A stretch of 64,000 bases of DNA from Stanieria sp. NIES-3757 (GTDB lineage: Bacteria; Cyanobacteriota; Cyanobacteriia; Cyanobacteriales; Xenococcaceae), in assembly GCA_002355455.1 (NCBI GenBank), contig AP017375.1:3959640-4023639 (forward strand), read 5' to 3'. Each line of letters opens with the position of its first letter. Position 1 is the stretch's first letter. The notes below the pieces were generated by a model. That model was not told the DNA's origin. It was given only the letters and a program-made list of their open reading frames with translations, and did no database searches. Made by a program: the position numbers and the translations under genes. Shown one piece after another: positions 1 through 8,903 of the stretch.

Positions 1-61
1 CAGCATACTGAAGATAATCAGCACGATTATAGGTGGGAATTACAATACTAACTTTTGGCAT
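1..61 (-). CDS. Family 2 glycosyltransferase, N-terminal fragment
   Basis: Only the first 20 or so codons are in the window. Reading leftward from the ATG at 61, the peptide starts MPKVSIVIPTYNRADYL, the classic beta1 strand and nucleotide-binding start of a GT-A fold (GT2) glycosyltransferase. An in-frame stop lies nine codons upstream, which supports this ATG. The gene is divergent from the glycosyltransferase cluster that starts at 265, so the 200 bp between them should hold both promoters. Donor and acceptor sugars cannot be inferred. Confidence 0.75.
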   Translation of the reverse strand, partial: MPKVSIVIPTYNRADYLQYA

Positions 62-264
62 TAATTCAGCTAAATTACTCGAAGATTAGTACTGTTATAG
101 CTGTTGAGTTTCTTCTCGTCTTCGTTTTAGCAGACAAAATTATTTGGTTTTATAAATATATCTTGGCTTTGTCTTAGATATATAGCTAGGATTTGGATAA
201 AACAAAAAATTGTTTTATTACTTTGAACTGTGAACACAAGCAAAGCGATTGAGTGGTTAAAATC

Positions 265-1494
265 ATGGAAATTCTCATGCTTTCTTCAACCTTTCCTTAT
301 CCACCCACTAAGGGAAGGAAGCAGTTAAGAACATTTCATCTGTTAAAACAGCTTAGTAAAACCAACTCAGTTACTCTTGTAAGTCAACCATCAGAAGAGG
401 TTTCTGAAGAAGAAATTGAATATTTAGAAGAACAAGTAGAACAGTTAATAACGTTTTCTCCTCCAACCGCTTCAGACAATTTAGGCATTATTGACAAAGC
501 TAAACGATTAGGAACATTCATTCAACAAGGAATTCCACCTCAAATTCTTGATAAATATTCTCCTATCATTCAAGAATGGCTTGATAGCACAGTTGCAGAT
601 GGTCAATTTGATGTAATTTGTTGTCAAGATAGCAATGATGAAATTTATATTCGTCCTCAATGGCGAGAACAAAAAGGAATTGTTTTAGATCTCCATCTTT
701 CCGAAAATGGTAAACATAAACAACAGCTAGATACCAAATCTTTGGACAAGGAAATCAAAGATCAGTTTAATTTAGGATGGCTAAGACGCTACGAACAGAA
801 TTATTTAGAAAAATTTAGTGCCATTGTTACCCTTACTTCTATAGATCGTCGTTTGCTTAGAGAATTAAATCCCGAAAGCCAAATTTTTGTTATTCCGAAT
901 GGAGTCAATTTGACCCAATTTCCTCGACGTATTACCAATCAAGGTGGACAAAGACTTGTTTTCGTTGGCAAGATGGATAATCCTGCTAATATTGATGCAG
1001 CCTGTTTTCTCGCGACCGAAATCTTTCCTGCTATTCGTCAACGCTATCCCGAAGCTACTTTAGAATTAGTTGGGGCAAACCCCACCGAAGAAGTCTTAGC
1101 ATTAGACTCACTGCCAGGAGTGAAAGTTACAGGAGAAGTAACTTGTGTCGTGGAATATTTACATTGGGCAACAGTGTGCGTAGTTCCCATCCGTAAAGGA
1201 ATTAGTTTAACCAATCGTACCTTAGAAGCAATGGCAGCAGGAGTACCTGTCGTAGGGAGCGATCGCGCTTTGGCTGGATTAGAAGTTGATGGTTCAAATG
1301 TACCGCTTAGGGCAATGCGAGCGAATACAGTGGAAGAGTATGTTTATGCCATAGGTAGACTTTTTTCTGAGCCAAAGTTGAGAGAAAAGCTATCAGAAAA
1401 CGGGCGGTTTTTAGTAGAGAGCGAATACACTTGGGAAAAGGTAGGTCAAAAATACGAACAAGTATTACTTGAGGCTTGCCAGCAATCAACCTAA
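265..1494 (+). CDS. GT-B (family 4-like) glycosyltransferase
   Basis: Predicted retaining glycosyltransferase acting on the cytoplasmic side in extracellular polysaccharide or LPS synthesis. The N-terminal domain starts MEILMLSSTFPYPPTKG. The C-terminal GT4 domain contains VIPNGVNL, VFVGKMDNPANIDAACF and the donor-site stretch TLEAMAAGVPVVGSDRALAG. I chose ATG 265 over the upstream GTG at 253 because the paralogue at 3582 begins at exactly this residue. The two proteins align over their full length. In the paralogue the loop before the E-x7-E region reads GFGMKIKTLE; here it is GISLTNRTLE, so a Lys conserved in many GT4 enzymes is replaced. This could mean altered donor use or lower activity. 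It is the first gene of a four-gene plus-strand cluster. Confidence 0.85.
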   Translation: MEILMLSSTFPYPPTKGRKQLRTFHLLKQLSKTNSVTLVSQPSEEVSEEEIEYLEEQVEQLITFSPPTASDNLGIIDKAKRLGTFIQQGIPPQILDKYSPIIQEWLDSTVADGQFDVICCQDSNDEIYIRPQWREQKGIVLDLHLSENGKHKQQLDTKSLDKEIKDQFNLGWLRRYEQNYLEKFSAIVTLTSIDRRLLRELNPESQIFVIPNGVNLTQFPRRITNQGGQRLVFVGKMDNPANIDAACFLATEIFPAIRQRYPEATLELVGANPTEEVLALDSLPGVKVTGEVTCVVEYLHWATVCVVPIRKGISLTNRTLEAMAAGVPVVGSDRALAGLEVDGSNVPLRAMRANTVEEYVYAIGRLFSEPKLREKLSENGRFLVESEYTWEKVGQKYEQVLLEACQQST

Positions 1495-1514
1495 GTGTTA
1501 TTCCATTAATTTTT

Positions 1515-2447
1515 ATGTCACAAATAGCTGCCATTATTTGTACTCATAATCGAGACCGATATTTGGGGGCTGCTATTGATAGCTTGCTACAACAAGATTA
1601 TCCAGATTATGAAGTAATTGTCGTTGATAATGCCAGTAGCGATCGCACTGCGGAAGTAGTTCAATCCCGTTTGCCTCATCCTCGTCTTAAATATATTTAT
1701 GAACCAGTGTTAGGATTATCTGTTGCCCGTAATCGAGGTGCAACGGAAACTGAAGCGGAAATTTTGGCTTATCTCGATGATGATGCGGAAGCCTCTCCCC
1801 AGTGGTTGAGAGAAATCGTTATTGCCTATCAAAATAATGACAAACTAGCGATCGCAGGAGGCAAAGTCACTCTGATTTGGCCAGAAGGAATTACTCCACC
1901 GAAGTGGATTTCAGAGGAATTGGCAGGGGGTTTAGGTGCTTACGATTTGGGTAATGAATTAATTTATCTTAACAATCCCAATCTTACCCCTCGTGGCTTA
2001 AATTATTCTCTCCGTCGCAGCTTTTTAGAACAAATTGGCGGATTCGATCCGAACTTAGGCAGGGTAGGAAAAAACTTGCTGTCTAACGAAGAATTGTTTA
2101 TGACAGAGTTAGCAATTGCCAAAGGATGGCAAGTCGCCTATCTTCCCAATGCGATCGCAGCTCATAATGTCTCCCCTGAAAGACTTAAACCTAGTTGGTT
2201 TCTCAGTCGCAGTTGGTGGCAGGGCATTAGTGAATGCTATCGGGAAGAAATAGCTGGTAGAACTGGACTAGCGCAGTTTCATCGAGGTGGAGAAAGATTG
2301 ATTAGGGGATTGTATAAAACCGTCAAATATTTTAGTAATCCTGCCCTCCGTTTCGATAACTTTGCTTACGCTTACGGTCAAATCGGCTATTTAAAAGCAG
2401 TGGTGCAAAATATGTTGCATTTTTCTAGTTGGTCAGAAAAAAGGTAA
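1515..2447 (+). CDS. Family 2 glycosyltransferase
   Basis: Predicted inverting GT-A glycosyltransferase of about 310 aa. It starts MSQIAAIICTHNRDRYLGAA and has the metal/nucleotide-binding DDD in AYLDDDAEASPQW and the GGFDPNLG acceptor-region motif followed by an E (NEELFM). An upstream TTG at 1476 would overlap the previous gene and add an odd hydrophobic leader, so ATG 1515, 20 bp after the preceding stop, is preferred. The tight spacing suggests co-transcription with the GT4 gene. No transmembrane helices are evident. Role inferred: one linkage in a surface glycan repeat unit. Confidence 0.87.
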   Translation: MSQIAAIICTHNRDRYLGAAIDSLLQQDYPDYEVIVVDNASSDRTAEVVQSRLPHPRLKYIYEPVLGLSVARNRGATETEAEILAYLDDDAEASPQWLREIVIAYQNNDKLAIAGGKVTLIWPEGITPPKWISEELAGGLGAYDLGNELIYLNNPNLTPRGLNYSLRRSFLEQIGGFDPNLGRVGKNLLSNEELFMTELAIAKGWQVAYLPNAIAAHNVSPERLKPSWFLSRSWWQGISECYREEIAGRTGLAQFHRGGERLIRGLYKTVKYFSNPALRFDNFAYAYGQIGYLKAVVQNMLHFSSWSEKR

Positions 2448-2473
2448 AAAGCAGAAAGTAAAAAGTAGGGACG

Positions 2474-2540
2474 GGGCGTACAAGGGCGTGAAATAAATTC
2501 ACGCCACAGCCCCTTGCAAATGACCATTCGCCCGTACAAA
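2474..2540. repeat. Nested palindromic repeat ending in CGCCCGTACAAA
   Basis: This intergenic block contains a perfect stem GGCGTGAA/TTCACGCC (2485-2492 with 2498-2505) nested inside CAAGGG/CCCTTG (2481-2486 with 2511-2516). It is followed by TTCGCCCGTACAAA, which recurs at 3539-3552 and, as TTGCCCGTACAAA, at 56122-56134. It is a member of a dispersed small palindromic family. Short AAAAGTA-type iterations flank it. Confidence 0.6.
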
Positions 2541-2571
2541 AAGTAAAAAGTAAAAAATATAGATAATTATT

Positions 2572-3519
2572 ATGAAAAAAGCCTTAATTTGTGGAATATC
2601 GGGGCAAGATGGAGCATATTTAGCTAAATTATTGCTAGAAAAAGGCTATGAAGTCTACGGTACTTCTAGAGACGCTCAAATTTCTTCTTTTCGCAATTTA
2701 CTGCGGTTAGGAATTCGCGATCGCATTAAGTTTGAATCTCTAGTCCCAACCGATTTTCGCAGTGTTTTACAAGTAATTTCCAAAGTTAAACCTGATGAAA
2801 TTTATAATCTGGCAGGACAAACTTCAGTGGGATTGTCTTTTGAACAACCAGTTGAAACTTTAGAAAGTATTGCCACAGGTACGCTGAATTTTTTAGAAGC
2901 AATTCGCTTTACTCATGCGCCGATCAAATTTTATAACGCTGGTTCGAGTGAATGTTTTGGGGATATTGGCGGATTTCCTGCGGATGAAAATACCCCCTTT
3001 CGTCCCAGAAGTCCCTACGCTGTAGCCAAAGCAACGGCTTTTTGGCAGGTAGCTAACTATCGCGAAGCTTACGATATATTTGCTTGTTCTGGCATCTTAT
3101 TTAACCACGAATCTCCTCTAAGACCCCAAAGATTCGTCACGCAAAAGATTATTGCTGCTGCCTGTCATATTGCCAAAGGTAATCAAGAAAAACTTCAGTT
3201 GGGCAATATGTCTGTCAAACGAGATTGGGGTTGGGCCCCCGAATATATTGAAGCGATGTATTTAATGTTGCAACAATCACAACCCGATGATTATGTCATT
3301 GCGACAGGAGTAAGTTCATCTTTAGAAGAATTCGTAGCCGAAGCTTTTAATTGTGTTGGTTTAAACTGGCGCGATCATGTAGTTACTGATGCTAGTTTAC
3401 TACGTCCTACCGATTTAGCTATCAGTCAGGGCAATCCTGCAAAAGCCAAGGAAAAATTAGGTTGGCAAGCAAAATATAAAATGCCCGATGTCGTCAGGAT
3501 GATGGTAGAAGCTTTTTAA
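2572..3519 (+). CDS. GDP-mannose 4,6-dehydratase-like SDR
   Basis: Extended short-chain dehydrogenase of 315 aa. The N-terminus KKALICGISGQDGAYLAK matches the NADP-binding GxxGQDGxYLA motif of GDP-mannose 4,6-dehydratase (Gmd). Further family landmarks are EIYNLAGQTSVG, the catalytic YAVAKATAFW (YxxxK), NHESPLRPQRFVTQKI and the GN...RDWGWAPEYIEAM block. Gmd converts GDP-mannose to GDP-4-keto-6-deoxymannose, the precursor of fucose, rhamnose or perosamine units. The protein is somewhat shorter than typical Gmd (about 340-370 aa). No GDP-fucose synthase (WcaG) is adjacent, so the final deoxysugar is unknown. It sits between glycosyltransferase genes, which supports a surface-glycan role. Confidence 0.85.
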   Translation: MKKALICGISGQDGAYLAKLLLEKGYEVYGTSRDAQISSFRNLLRLGIRDRIKFESLVPTDFRSVLQVISKVKPDEIYNLAGQTSVGLSFEQPVETLESIATGTLNFLEAIRFTHAPIKFYNAGSSECFGDIGGFPADENTPFRPRSPYAVAKATAFWQVANYREAYDIFACSGILFNHESPLRPQRFVTQKIIAAACHIAKGNQEKLQLGNMSVKRDWGWAPEYIEAMYLMLQQSQPDDYVIATGVSSSLEEFVAEAFNCVGLNWRDHVVTDASLLRPTDLAISQGNPAKAKEKLGWQAKYKMPDVVRMMVEAF

Positions 3520-3525
3520 CCGCAG

Positions 3526-3552
3526 GGGCGAACCGCCGTTCGCCCGTACAAA
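3526..3552. repeat. Palindrome GGGCGAAC/GTTCGCCC with GTACAAA tail
   Basis: The perfect inverted repeat GGGCGAAC-cgcc-GTTCGCCC at 3526-3545 is followed by GTACAAA, between gmd-like and GT4 genes. Same family as 2474-2540 and 56107-56134. The loop and outer arms differ between copies while the pairing is kept. Confidence 0.65.
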
Positions 3553-3581
3553 ATTCCGATACATTTCCAAATCGATCCAAA

Positions 3582-4814
3582 ATGAAAATATTAATGTTAT
3601 CTGCGACCTTTCCTTATCCACCAACTAAGGGAGGTACGCATAATAGGACTTTTAATTTACTACAACCGATCGCCCAACGTCATCAAGTTACTCTCCTAAC
3701 TCAACGGGCGGAAGATGTTACTGAGGAAGATATTGCGGGTTTAAGGCAGTGGGTAGAGGAATTAGTAGTATTTCCTCGTCCTCAAGCAGTTAAAGCAAGT
3801 ATATTAGCTAAAATTGAGCGTTTTTGGCAATTTGTTCTCAAAGGTACTCCACCGAATGTATTGTTTCTCTACTCCGAGGAAATGCAAGCATGGATTGATG
3901 ATGCCGTTGCAGCAGGAAAATTTGAGGCAATTACCTGCGAACATAGCGTTAATGAAATTTATATCAGACCGCAATGGCAAAAGAAATTAACCACAATTAT
4001 TGATATTCATAGTTCGATCTATCGCACTTGTAAAAATCAACTGGAAACCAACACATCAGATAATCCTAAACGCGATCGCTTGTTTTTACCTTTATTACGT
4101 CGTTACGAACGGCAATCGATTCGCAAGTTTTCCCATGTGGTTGTAACAACAGATGAAGACGAACAACAAATGCGTCAGTTCGATCCTAATGCCCAAGTTA
4201 CGGTTATTCCTAACGGAGTGGATTTAGATACTTTTCCATATCGGGAGAAAGATCCAGGCGGATACAATTTAGTTTTTGTCGGTGGTTTAGATTATTTTGT
4301 CAATATTGATGCTGCTTGTTTTTTTGCTACTGAAGTTTTTCCCCAACTCCAACAACAATTTCCCAATGCTACTTTAACCCTAGTCGGTTCTAAACCTGCC
4401 CCAGAAGTTAAGGCTTTAACTGAACAAAATCCAGCCATTACAGTCACGGGTAGAGTCCCTTCGATTGTGGAATACCTCCATCAAGCAACTGTCGCGGTTG
4501 CCCCCCTGCGTACTGGATTTGGGATGAAAATTAAAACCTTAGAATATATGGCAGCAGGTACACCTGTAGTGGGAAGCGATCGCGGTTTGGAGGGAATTGA
4601 AGTGGATAATAAACGAGTTCCCGTGCGTGCTATACGGGCAAATACAGTGAAAGAATATCTTGAAGCAATTACTCGTCTATTTAATGACCCCCAATTAAGA
4701 GCAACACTATCTCACAATGGTAGAGAGATGATCGAACAAGAATATACTTATTTAAGCCTGGCTAGTCGTTATGAAAAAATTATTACTGCTCCTCGCCATC
4801 TAATCACCGATTAA
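3582..4814 (+). CDS. GT-B (family 4-like) glycosyltransferase, paralogue of 265-1494
   Basis: 410-aa glycosyltransferase starting MKILMLSATFPYPPTKGG. The GT4 C-terminal domain shows VIPNGVDLDTFPY, VFVGGLDYFVNIDAACFF, LVGSKPAPE, PSIVEYLHQATV and the donor-site stretch GFGMKIKTLEYMAAG with the expected Lys. It resembles exosortase/PEP-CTERM-linked glycosyltransferases in these motifs, but that assignment is tentative. Clear full-length paralogue of the gene at 265, so the island probably arose partly by duplication. The 3' end overlaps the convergent receiver gene by 15 bp. Confidence 0.87.
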   Translation: MKILMLSATFPYPPTKGGTHNRTFNLLQPIAQRHQVTLLTQRAEDVTEEDIAGLRQWVEELVVFPRPQAVKASILAKIERFWQFVLKGTPPNVLFLYSEEMQAWIDDAVAAGKFEAITCEHSVNEIYIRPQWQKKLTTIIDIHSSIYRTCKNQLETNTSDNPKRDRLFLPLLRRYERQSIRKFSHVVVTTDEDEQQMRQFDPNAQVTVIPNGVDLDTFPYREKDPGGYNLVFVGGLDYFVNIDAACFFATEVFPQLQQQFPNATLTLVGSKPAPEVKALTEQNPAITVTGRVPSIVEYLHQATVAVAPLRTGFGMKIKTLEYMAAGTPVVGSDRGLEGIEVDNKRVPVRAIRANTVKEYLEAITRLFNDPQLRATLSHNGREMIEQEYTYLSLASRYEKIITAPRHLITD

Positions 4815-5162
4815 GTATGATTGTACTCTAGCTAATAAATCTTTAAATTGGAATGGTTTAGTTAGATAATCGTTAGCCCCTTTCAATAAAACAGCATGGC
4901 GAGTTCCCTCATCATGAAGAGCCGTTACGACGATGATAGGAAATTTTTGTCCTTGCGAACGAAGTTCTTCAATTACTGTCCAACCATCTTTTAAAGGTAG
5001 CCTCAGATCCAAAAGCAATAACTCAAAATCCCCTGTGGTTGCCATCTGTATAGCTTGTTGACCATCTTCTGCTATGGCAGTAACAAAACCATACTTTTGC
5101 AAACCTTTTTCCAGGAAAGCAGCCAGACGCACCTCATCCTCAGCAATTAAAATGCGGTTCAT
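4800..5162 (-). CDS. Stand-alone receiver domain, duplicate of adjacent OmpR-type regulator
   Basis: A 120-aa CheY-like receiver starting MNRILIAEDEVRLAAF, with acidic pocket E8/D9/E10, phospho-acceptor D52 (LLDLRLP), T80 and K102 (TKPF). A hand alignment with the receiver of the regulator at 5455-6123 gives roughly 55-60% identity over 114 residues, including the same MNRIL start. It stops just after the receiver (QSYLIGD), where the neighbour continues into a winged helix. It therefore looks like a tandem duplicate that lost its DNA-binding half. Its 3' end overlaps the glycosyltransferase by 15 bp. The ATG at 5162 is chosen over the upstream start at 5201. Possible role: phosphate sink or protein-protein output for the adjacent kinase. 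Confidence 0.83.
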   Translation of the reverse strand: MNRILIAEDEVRLAAFLEKGLQKYGFVTAIAEDGQQAIQMATTGDFELLLLDLRLPLKDGWTVIEELRSQGQKFPIIVVTALHDEGTRHAVLLKGANDYLTKPFQFKDLLARVQSYLIGD

Positions 5163-5454
5163 GAAAAGTGATGTATCTATAGATAATTGTAATTGTTTCA
5201 CGAATAAGTATAAGGTAATTTCAATCGACTGTGAGGATTAAGATCTTTTACATCTAATTTGCATGTTTTTGAGTTAGTCAATAGCTCTCAAACTTTTTAC
5301 TAACTTTTTTTCTTATATCAATCATGATGGACAATAAAGATGAATTAATTTTAAAAATTTGATGAGAATTTTTTCATTTAAGACTTCTCAATTTAGTGAA
5401 ATTTATCTTACTTTTCAAAAGATTAACTTTGTCTAATCTTAAGGGCAAGAAACG

Positions 5455-6123
5455 CTAAATATTAAGACGATAGCCCATACCTCTGACTGTTTCAATTGAT
5501 TGAGAACCTAATTTTTTACGCAAATAACCAACATAAACATCAACAACATTAGATCCTGGATCGTAATCGTAACCCCAGACTAAATCTAATAACTGTTGTC
5601 GACTCATCACTTGCCCTGGATGGCGAAAAAATACTTCTGCCATAGTAAATTCACGCGCAGAAAGTTCGATGTCACAATTGTCTACTCGCATTTTTCGGGT
5701 ACGTAAATCTAAACTGACATTGCCGACTTTTAGAAGCATTTCTTCCTTAACAGTAGTGGGATTGTAATTTCGTAGCCTTACTTCAATTCGTGCTAATAAT
5801 TCTTCAAAACTAAACGGTTTGGTCATGTAATCATCTGCCCCTGCCCGTAAACCAGCTACTTTATCGATCACATCATCACGAGCAGTTAAAACAATTACTG
5901 GAATAGTTAATCCTTGCCCACGTAATTCTTCAAGAACTTCTAAGCCATCTTTATCAGGCAAACCTAAATCGAGGATAGCTAAATCGAATTTAGTATTGAT
6001 TGCCATTGCGATCGCATTTTGACCGTCTTCAACCCAATTGGTTGTAAAACCACGAGCGCGTAACCCTTTTTCAATAAAAGTGGCAATTCTAGCCTCATCT
6101 TCAATAATTAAAATTCGATTCAT
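5455..6123 (-). CDS. OmpR/PhoB-family response regulator
   Basis: 222 aa. The receiver domain (about 1-120) has E8/D9/E10, D52 (AILDLGLPDKDG), T80 and K102 (MTKPF). A winged-helix DNA-binding domain follows (about 128-222) with DIELSAREFTMAEVF and the recognition region SNVVDVYVGYLRKKLG, ending ETVRGMGYRLNI. It lies 31 bp downstream of the kinase gene at 6155-7684 and is almost certainly its partner. The target genes and stimulus are not readable from sequence. The duplicated receiver gene at 4800 lies downstream on the same strand. Confidence 0.93.
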   Translation of the reverse strand: MNRILIIEDEARIATFIEKGLRARGFTTNWVEDGQNAIAMAINTKFDLAILDLGLPDKDGLEVLEELRGQGLTIPVIVLTARDDVIDKVAGLRAGADDYMTKPFSFEELLARIEVRLRNYNPTTVKEEMLLKVGNVSLDLRTRKMRVDNCDIELSAREFTMAEVFFRHPGQVMSRQQLLDLVWGYDYDPGSNVVDVYVGYLRKKLGSQSIETVRGMGYRLNI

Positions 6124-6154
6124 CAGAGCAAGTCAGTGATTACACTTAATATTT

Positions 6155-7684
6155 TTAATTAAAATTGACCGATTGATCTGAAATTAAGTTTCGCTCTGAT
6201 TCTAGAGGTAAGACAAGAATAAATGTGGAACCAATTCCTAAACGACTTTGAAGACGAACAAACCCACCATGAGCTTCTGCGATCGCTTTGACAATTGATA
6301 AACCTAATCCTGCACCTTCGGAACGACGACGAGCATTTGCCACCCGCGCAAATCTTTCAAAAATAAGCTTTTGGTCGCTTTCAGCAATACCTTCCCCAGT
6401 ATCCCTAACCCAAAACTCAACTCTGTCTTCCTTGAGAGTAGAACCGATAGCAATGAAATTGTCTGGAATTGTGTGCTGGGTAGCATTTTGGGCTAAATTC
6501 ATCATTGCTTGAGTCAGACGTTGACGGTCTGCTAATATTTTAACTTTGGCAATCTGATCTAAAGTCCAATTACGGTCTGCTAAAGTTCTAGCTTTAGTAA
6601 AAATTTCCTCGGTGAGTAAGGCTACATCGACCATCTCCAATTGTAAAAAATCGGGACGTTCTGCTTTAGCTAGTACCATTAAATCTTCTACCAAACGATT
6701 CATGCGGTCTAGTTCATCTAATACTAAACTTACCGTTTCTGCTTGTTCTTGAGGATCTTCTCCCATCAACTCCAAATGTCCACGAATGATGGTGATGGGG
6801 GTACGCAGTTCGTGTCCAGCATCATTAATAAAGTTGCGTTGAGTTGCAAAAGAAGATTCTAGACGATCCATCATGTCATTGAATGTTTTACCTAGTTCGG
6901 CAATTTCTCCTTCTCCGTAAACAGGAATTCGTTGACTAAGATCTGATTCGTTGATTGATTTAGCGGTTTTAGTGAGTAAGTTAAGCGGTGCTAAAATTCT
7001 TCCTGCTGCAAACCAAGCGAGCAATAAGGCAAAAAGAAGAATTAAAATTTTAACTTCAACAACGACATCTAAAGCTTCTAGTGCTTCTTTTCTTTCCCCT
7101 GCTGTAGCATGAACTACTACAAATACTCCTAGGGTTTCTTCTCTGGTTTTGATTGGTAGAGCCTTGTAGAGAATACTACCGATGTCAGGATCGGAAACTT
7201 TTATTTCTCCTTCTGATTCTTCGGTAATGGTTTGCCAATATTCCATTAATTGGGAACCTGGTTGAACCAGTTCTGGTAAACCTCTAGGGCTAGATTTGTA
7301 AAATTTACCATCTACTATGGTAATCAAAAAGTTATCGTCTTCTGTAATTCTATTTTCCAGAAATTTATCAAAAATCTCGGAAATTTTGCTTGTTTTGGTA
7401 GATTTTAAGGCTGAATTAGCTGTGATAGTCGATTCGAGCAACTCTTCGAGCAAGACTGCTTGAAAATTTTTAACTTCTTCGCTCAAATAATCTCTAACCC
7501 GTGCATCAACTTTAGCAAATAAACGCTGTTTGATAGTAGGAATAGCGATCGCTACAAAAAAAATCATTAAGAAGACATACCAAAGCATAATTACAGTACG
7601 TGCTTCTTTCAAAAATCGTGGTTTTTTTATTTTTGTAGCGTTTAATTGTAGGTTATGCCATAAGTTAAAAACAGCATTTTTCAC
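6155..7684 (-). CDS. HAMP-domain sensor histidine kinase
   Basis: 509-aa membrane kinase. TM1 lies at about 31-50 and a periplasmic sensor at about 51-208 with many acidic residues. TM2 is at about 210-229, followed by HAMP to about 280, HisKA with phospho-acceptor H291 in INDAGHELRTPITI, and an HATPase_c domain with N box (MMNLAQNATQHT) and G boxes (VRDTGEGIAES, GAGLGLSIVKAIAEAHGG). It is transcribed first in an operon with the OmpR-type regulator. The periplasmic domain has no motif I recognise, so the signal is unknown. Confidence 0.92.
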   Translation of the reverse strand: MKNAVFNLWHNLQLNATKIKKPRFLKEARTVIMLWYVFLMIFFVAIAIPTIKQRLFAKVDARVRDYLSEEVKNFQAVLLEELLESTITANSALKSTKTSKISEIFDKFLENRITEDDNFLITIVDGKFYKSSPRGLPELVQPGSQLMEYWQTITEESEGEIKVSDPDIGSILYKALPIKTREETLGVFVVVHATAGERKEALEALDVVVEVKILILLFALLLAWFAAGRILAPLNLLTKTAKSINESDLSQRIPVYGEGEIAELGKTFNDMMDRLESSFATQRNFINDAGHELRTPITIIRGHLELMGEDPQEQAETVSLVLDELDRMNRLVEDLMVLAKAERPDFLQLEMVDVALLTEEIFTKARTLADRNWTLDQIAKVKILADRQRLTQAMMNLAQNATQHTIPDNFIAIGSTLKEDRVEFWVRDTGEGIAESDQKLIFERFARVANARRRSEGAGLGLSIVKAIAEAHGGFVRLQSRLGIGSTFILVLPLESERNLISDQSVNFN

Positions 7685-7817
7685 GTTTATTATTTATTTG
7701 TAATTTTACTTGCACAAGCAAAATTTACTAATTTTTAGTTAAAAAGAGGTTAAAAATAGGTTTAGCTCTTTAATTTTAAGACAGACTTTACCTATAAAGC
7801 TTCTAACTGTGAACTTT

Positions 7818-8792
7818 TTAAACTTGATAATATTCTTGATACCAGCTAATAAAATGTTTCATCCCTTGAGCAATTGAGGTACTGGGTTTAAAGTCTACAT
7901 CTTTGATTAATTCATCTACATCTGCATAAGTAGAAAAAACATCTCCTGGTTGCATAGGTAATAAATTTTTCTTGGCTGACTTACCCATAATTTGTTCAAT
8001 TGTTTCAATAAATTCGCCTAATTCTACAGGGCTATGATTACCAAGATTATAAATTTTATAAGGAGGTTGATTAACTGCTACTTGAGGTATTTTAGCTACT
8101 ACCCTAACGATTGCTTCAATCACATCATCAATATAGGTAAAGTCCCGCTTCATTTTGCCAAAATTATAAACATCAATGGGTCGGTCTTCAGCGATCGCAC
8201 GAACAAATTTAAAATATGCCATATCTGGTCTACCCCAAGCACCGTATACTGTAAAAAAGCGCAAACCCGTAATCGGAATTTGATAGAGATGACTGTAAGC
8301 ATGAGCCATTAATTCGTTGGCTTTTTTGGTAGCAGCATAAAGAGAAATCGGGCGGTCAACATTATCAGTGACAGAAAAAGGTACTTTAGTATTAGCACCA
8401 TAGACAGAACTTGAAGAAGCAAAAACTAAATGTTCGATCTGGCTATGACGACAACCCTCTAAAATATTAGTAAAACCAACTAGGTTACTATCAACATAAG
8501 CATGGGGATTTTCAAGAGAATATCGTACACCTGCTTGGGCTGCCAAATGAACCACACGCTCGAAATGATGTTGTTGAAAAAGTTGAGCTATTAAAGAGCG
8601 ATCGCTAATATCTAAATACTGAAAAGTAAATCCTGGTTTTGATAAGAGTTGATTTAATCTTGCTTGTTTAAGCGCAACATCGTAGTAATCGTTAAGATTA
8701 TCTATTCCGTAGACTTGTTTGCCCTCTGCCAAAAATCTTTGGGCTAAATGATAACCAATAAACCCAGCTACACCAGTGATTAATACTGTCAT
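7818..8792 (-). CDS. NAD-dependent epimerase, UDP-glucuronate 4-epimerase-like
   Basis: 324-aa extended SDR. The N-terminus MTVLITGVAGFIGYHLAQRF has the GxxGxxG dinucleotide site. It is followed by DNLNDYYDVALKQARL, VVHLAAQAGVRYSLENPHAYVDSN, FASSSSVYG and the catalytic YAATKKANE, then LRFFTVYGAWGRPDMAYFKF. These are hallmarks of UDP-glucuronate 4-epimerases (CapI/GAE type), which make UDP-galacturonate for surface polymers. ATG 8792 is preferred to the start six codons upstream (8810) because it places the Rossmann strand at the N-terminus. It may serve the glycan genes at the left end of the window. Confidence 0.87.
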   Translation of the reverse strand: MTVLITGVAGFIGYHLAQRFLAEGKQVYGIDNLNDYYDVALKQARLNQLLSKPGFTFQYLDISDRSLIAQLFQQHHFERVVHLAAQAGVRYSLENPHAYVDSNLVGFTNILEGCRHSQIEHLVFASSSSVYGANTKVPFSVTDNVDRPISLYAATKKANELMAHAYSHLYQIPITGLRFFTVYGAWGRPDMAYFKFVRAIAEDRPIDVYNFGKMKRDFTYIDDVIEAIVRVVAKIPQVAVNQPPYKIYNLGNHSPVELGEFIETIEQIMGKSAKKNLLPMQPGDVFSTYADVDELIKDVDFKPSTSIAQGMKHFISWYQEYYQV

Positions 8793-8903
8793 AATGTATT
8801 GTTTGTCCAAGTAGAATTGCGAGCGGTAAAATTTAATTCTTGAAGTATAAGATGACTTAATAAAACAAGGATAATGAAGAATGGTAATTGTTCCCGGTTG
8901 TAA

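Noticed and set aside
1476-1514. Upstream TTG start for the GT2 gene
   Set aside because: It overlaps the previous gene and adds residues outside the GT-A fold; ATG 1515 fits the family start.
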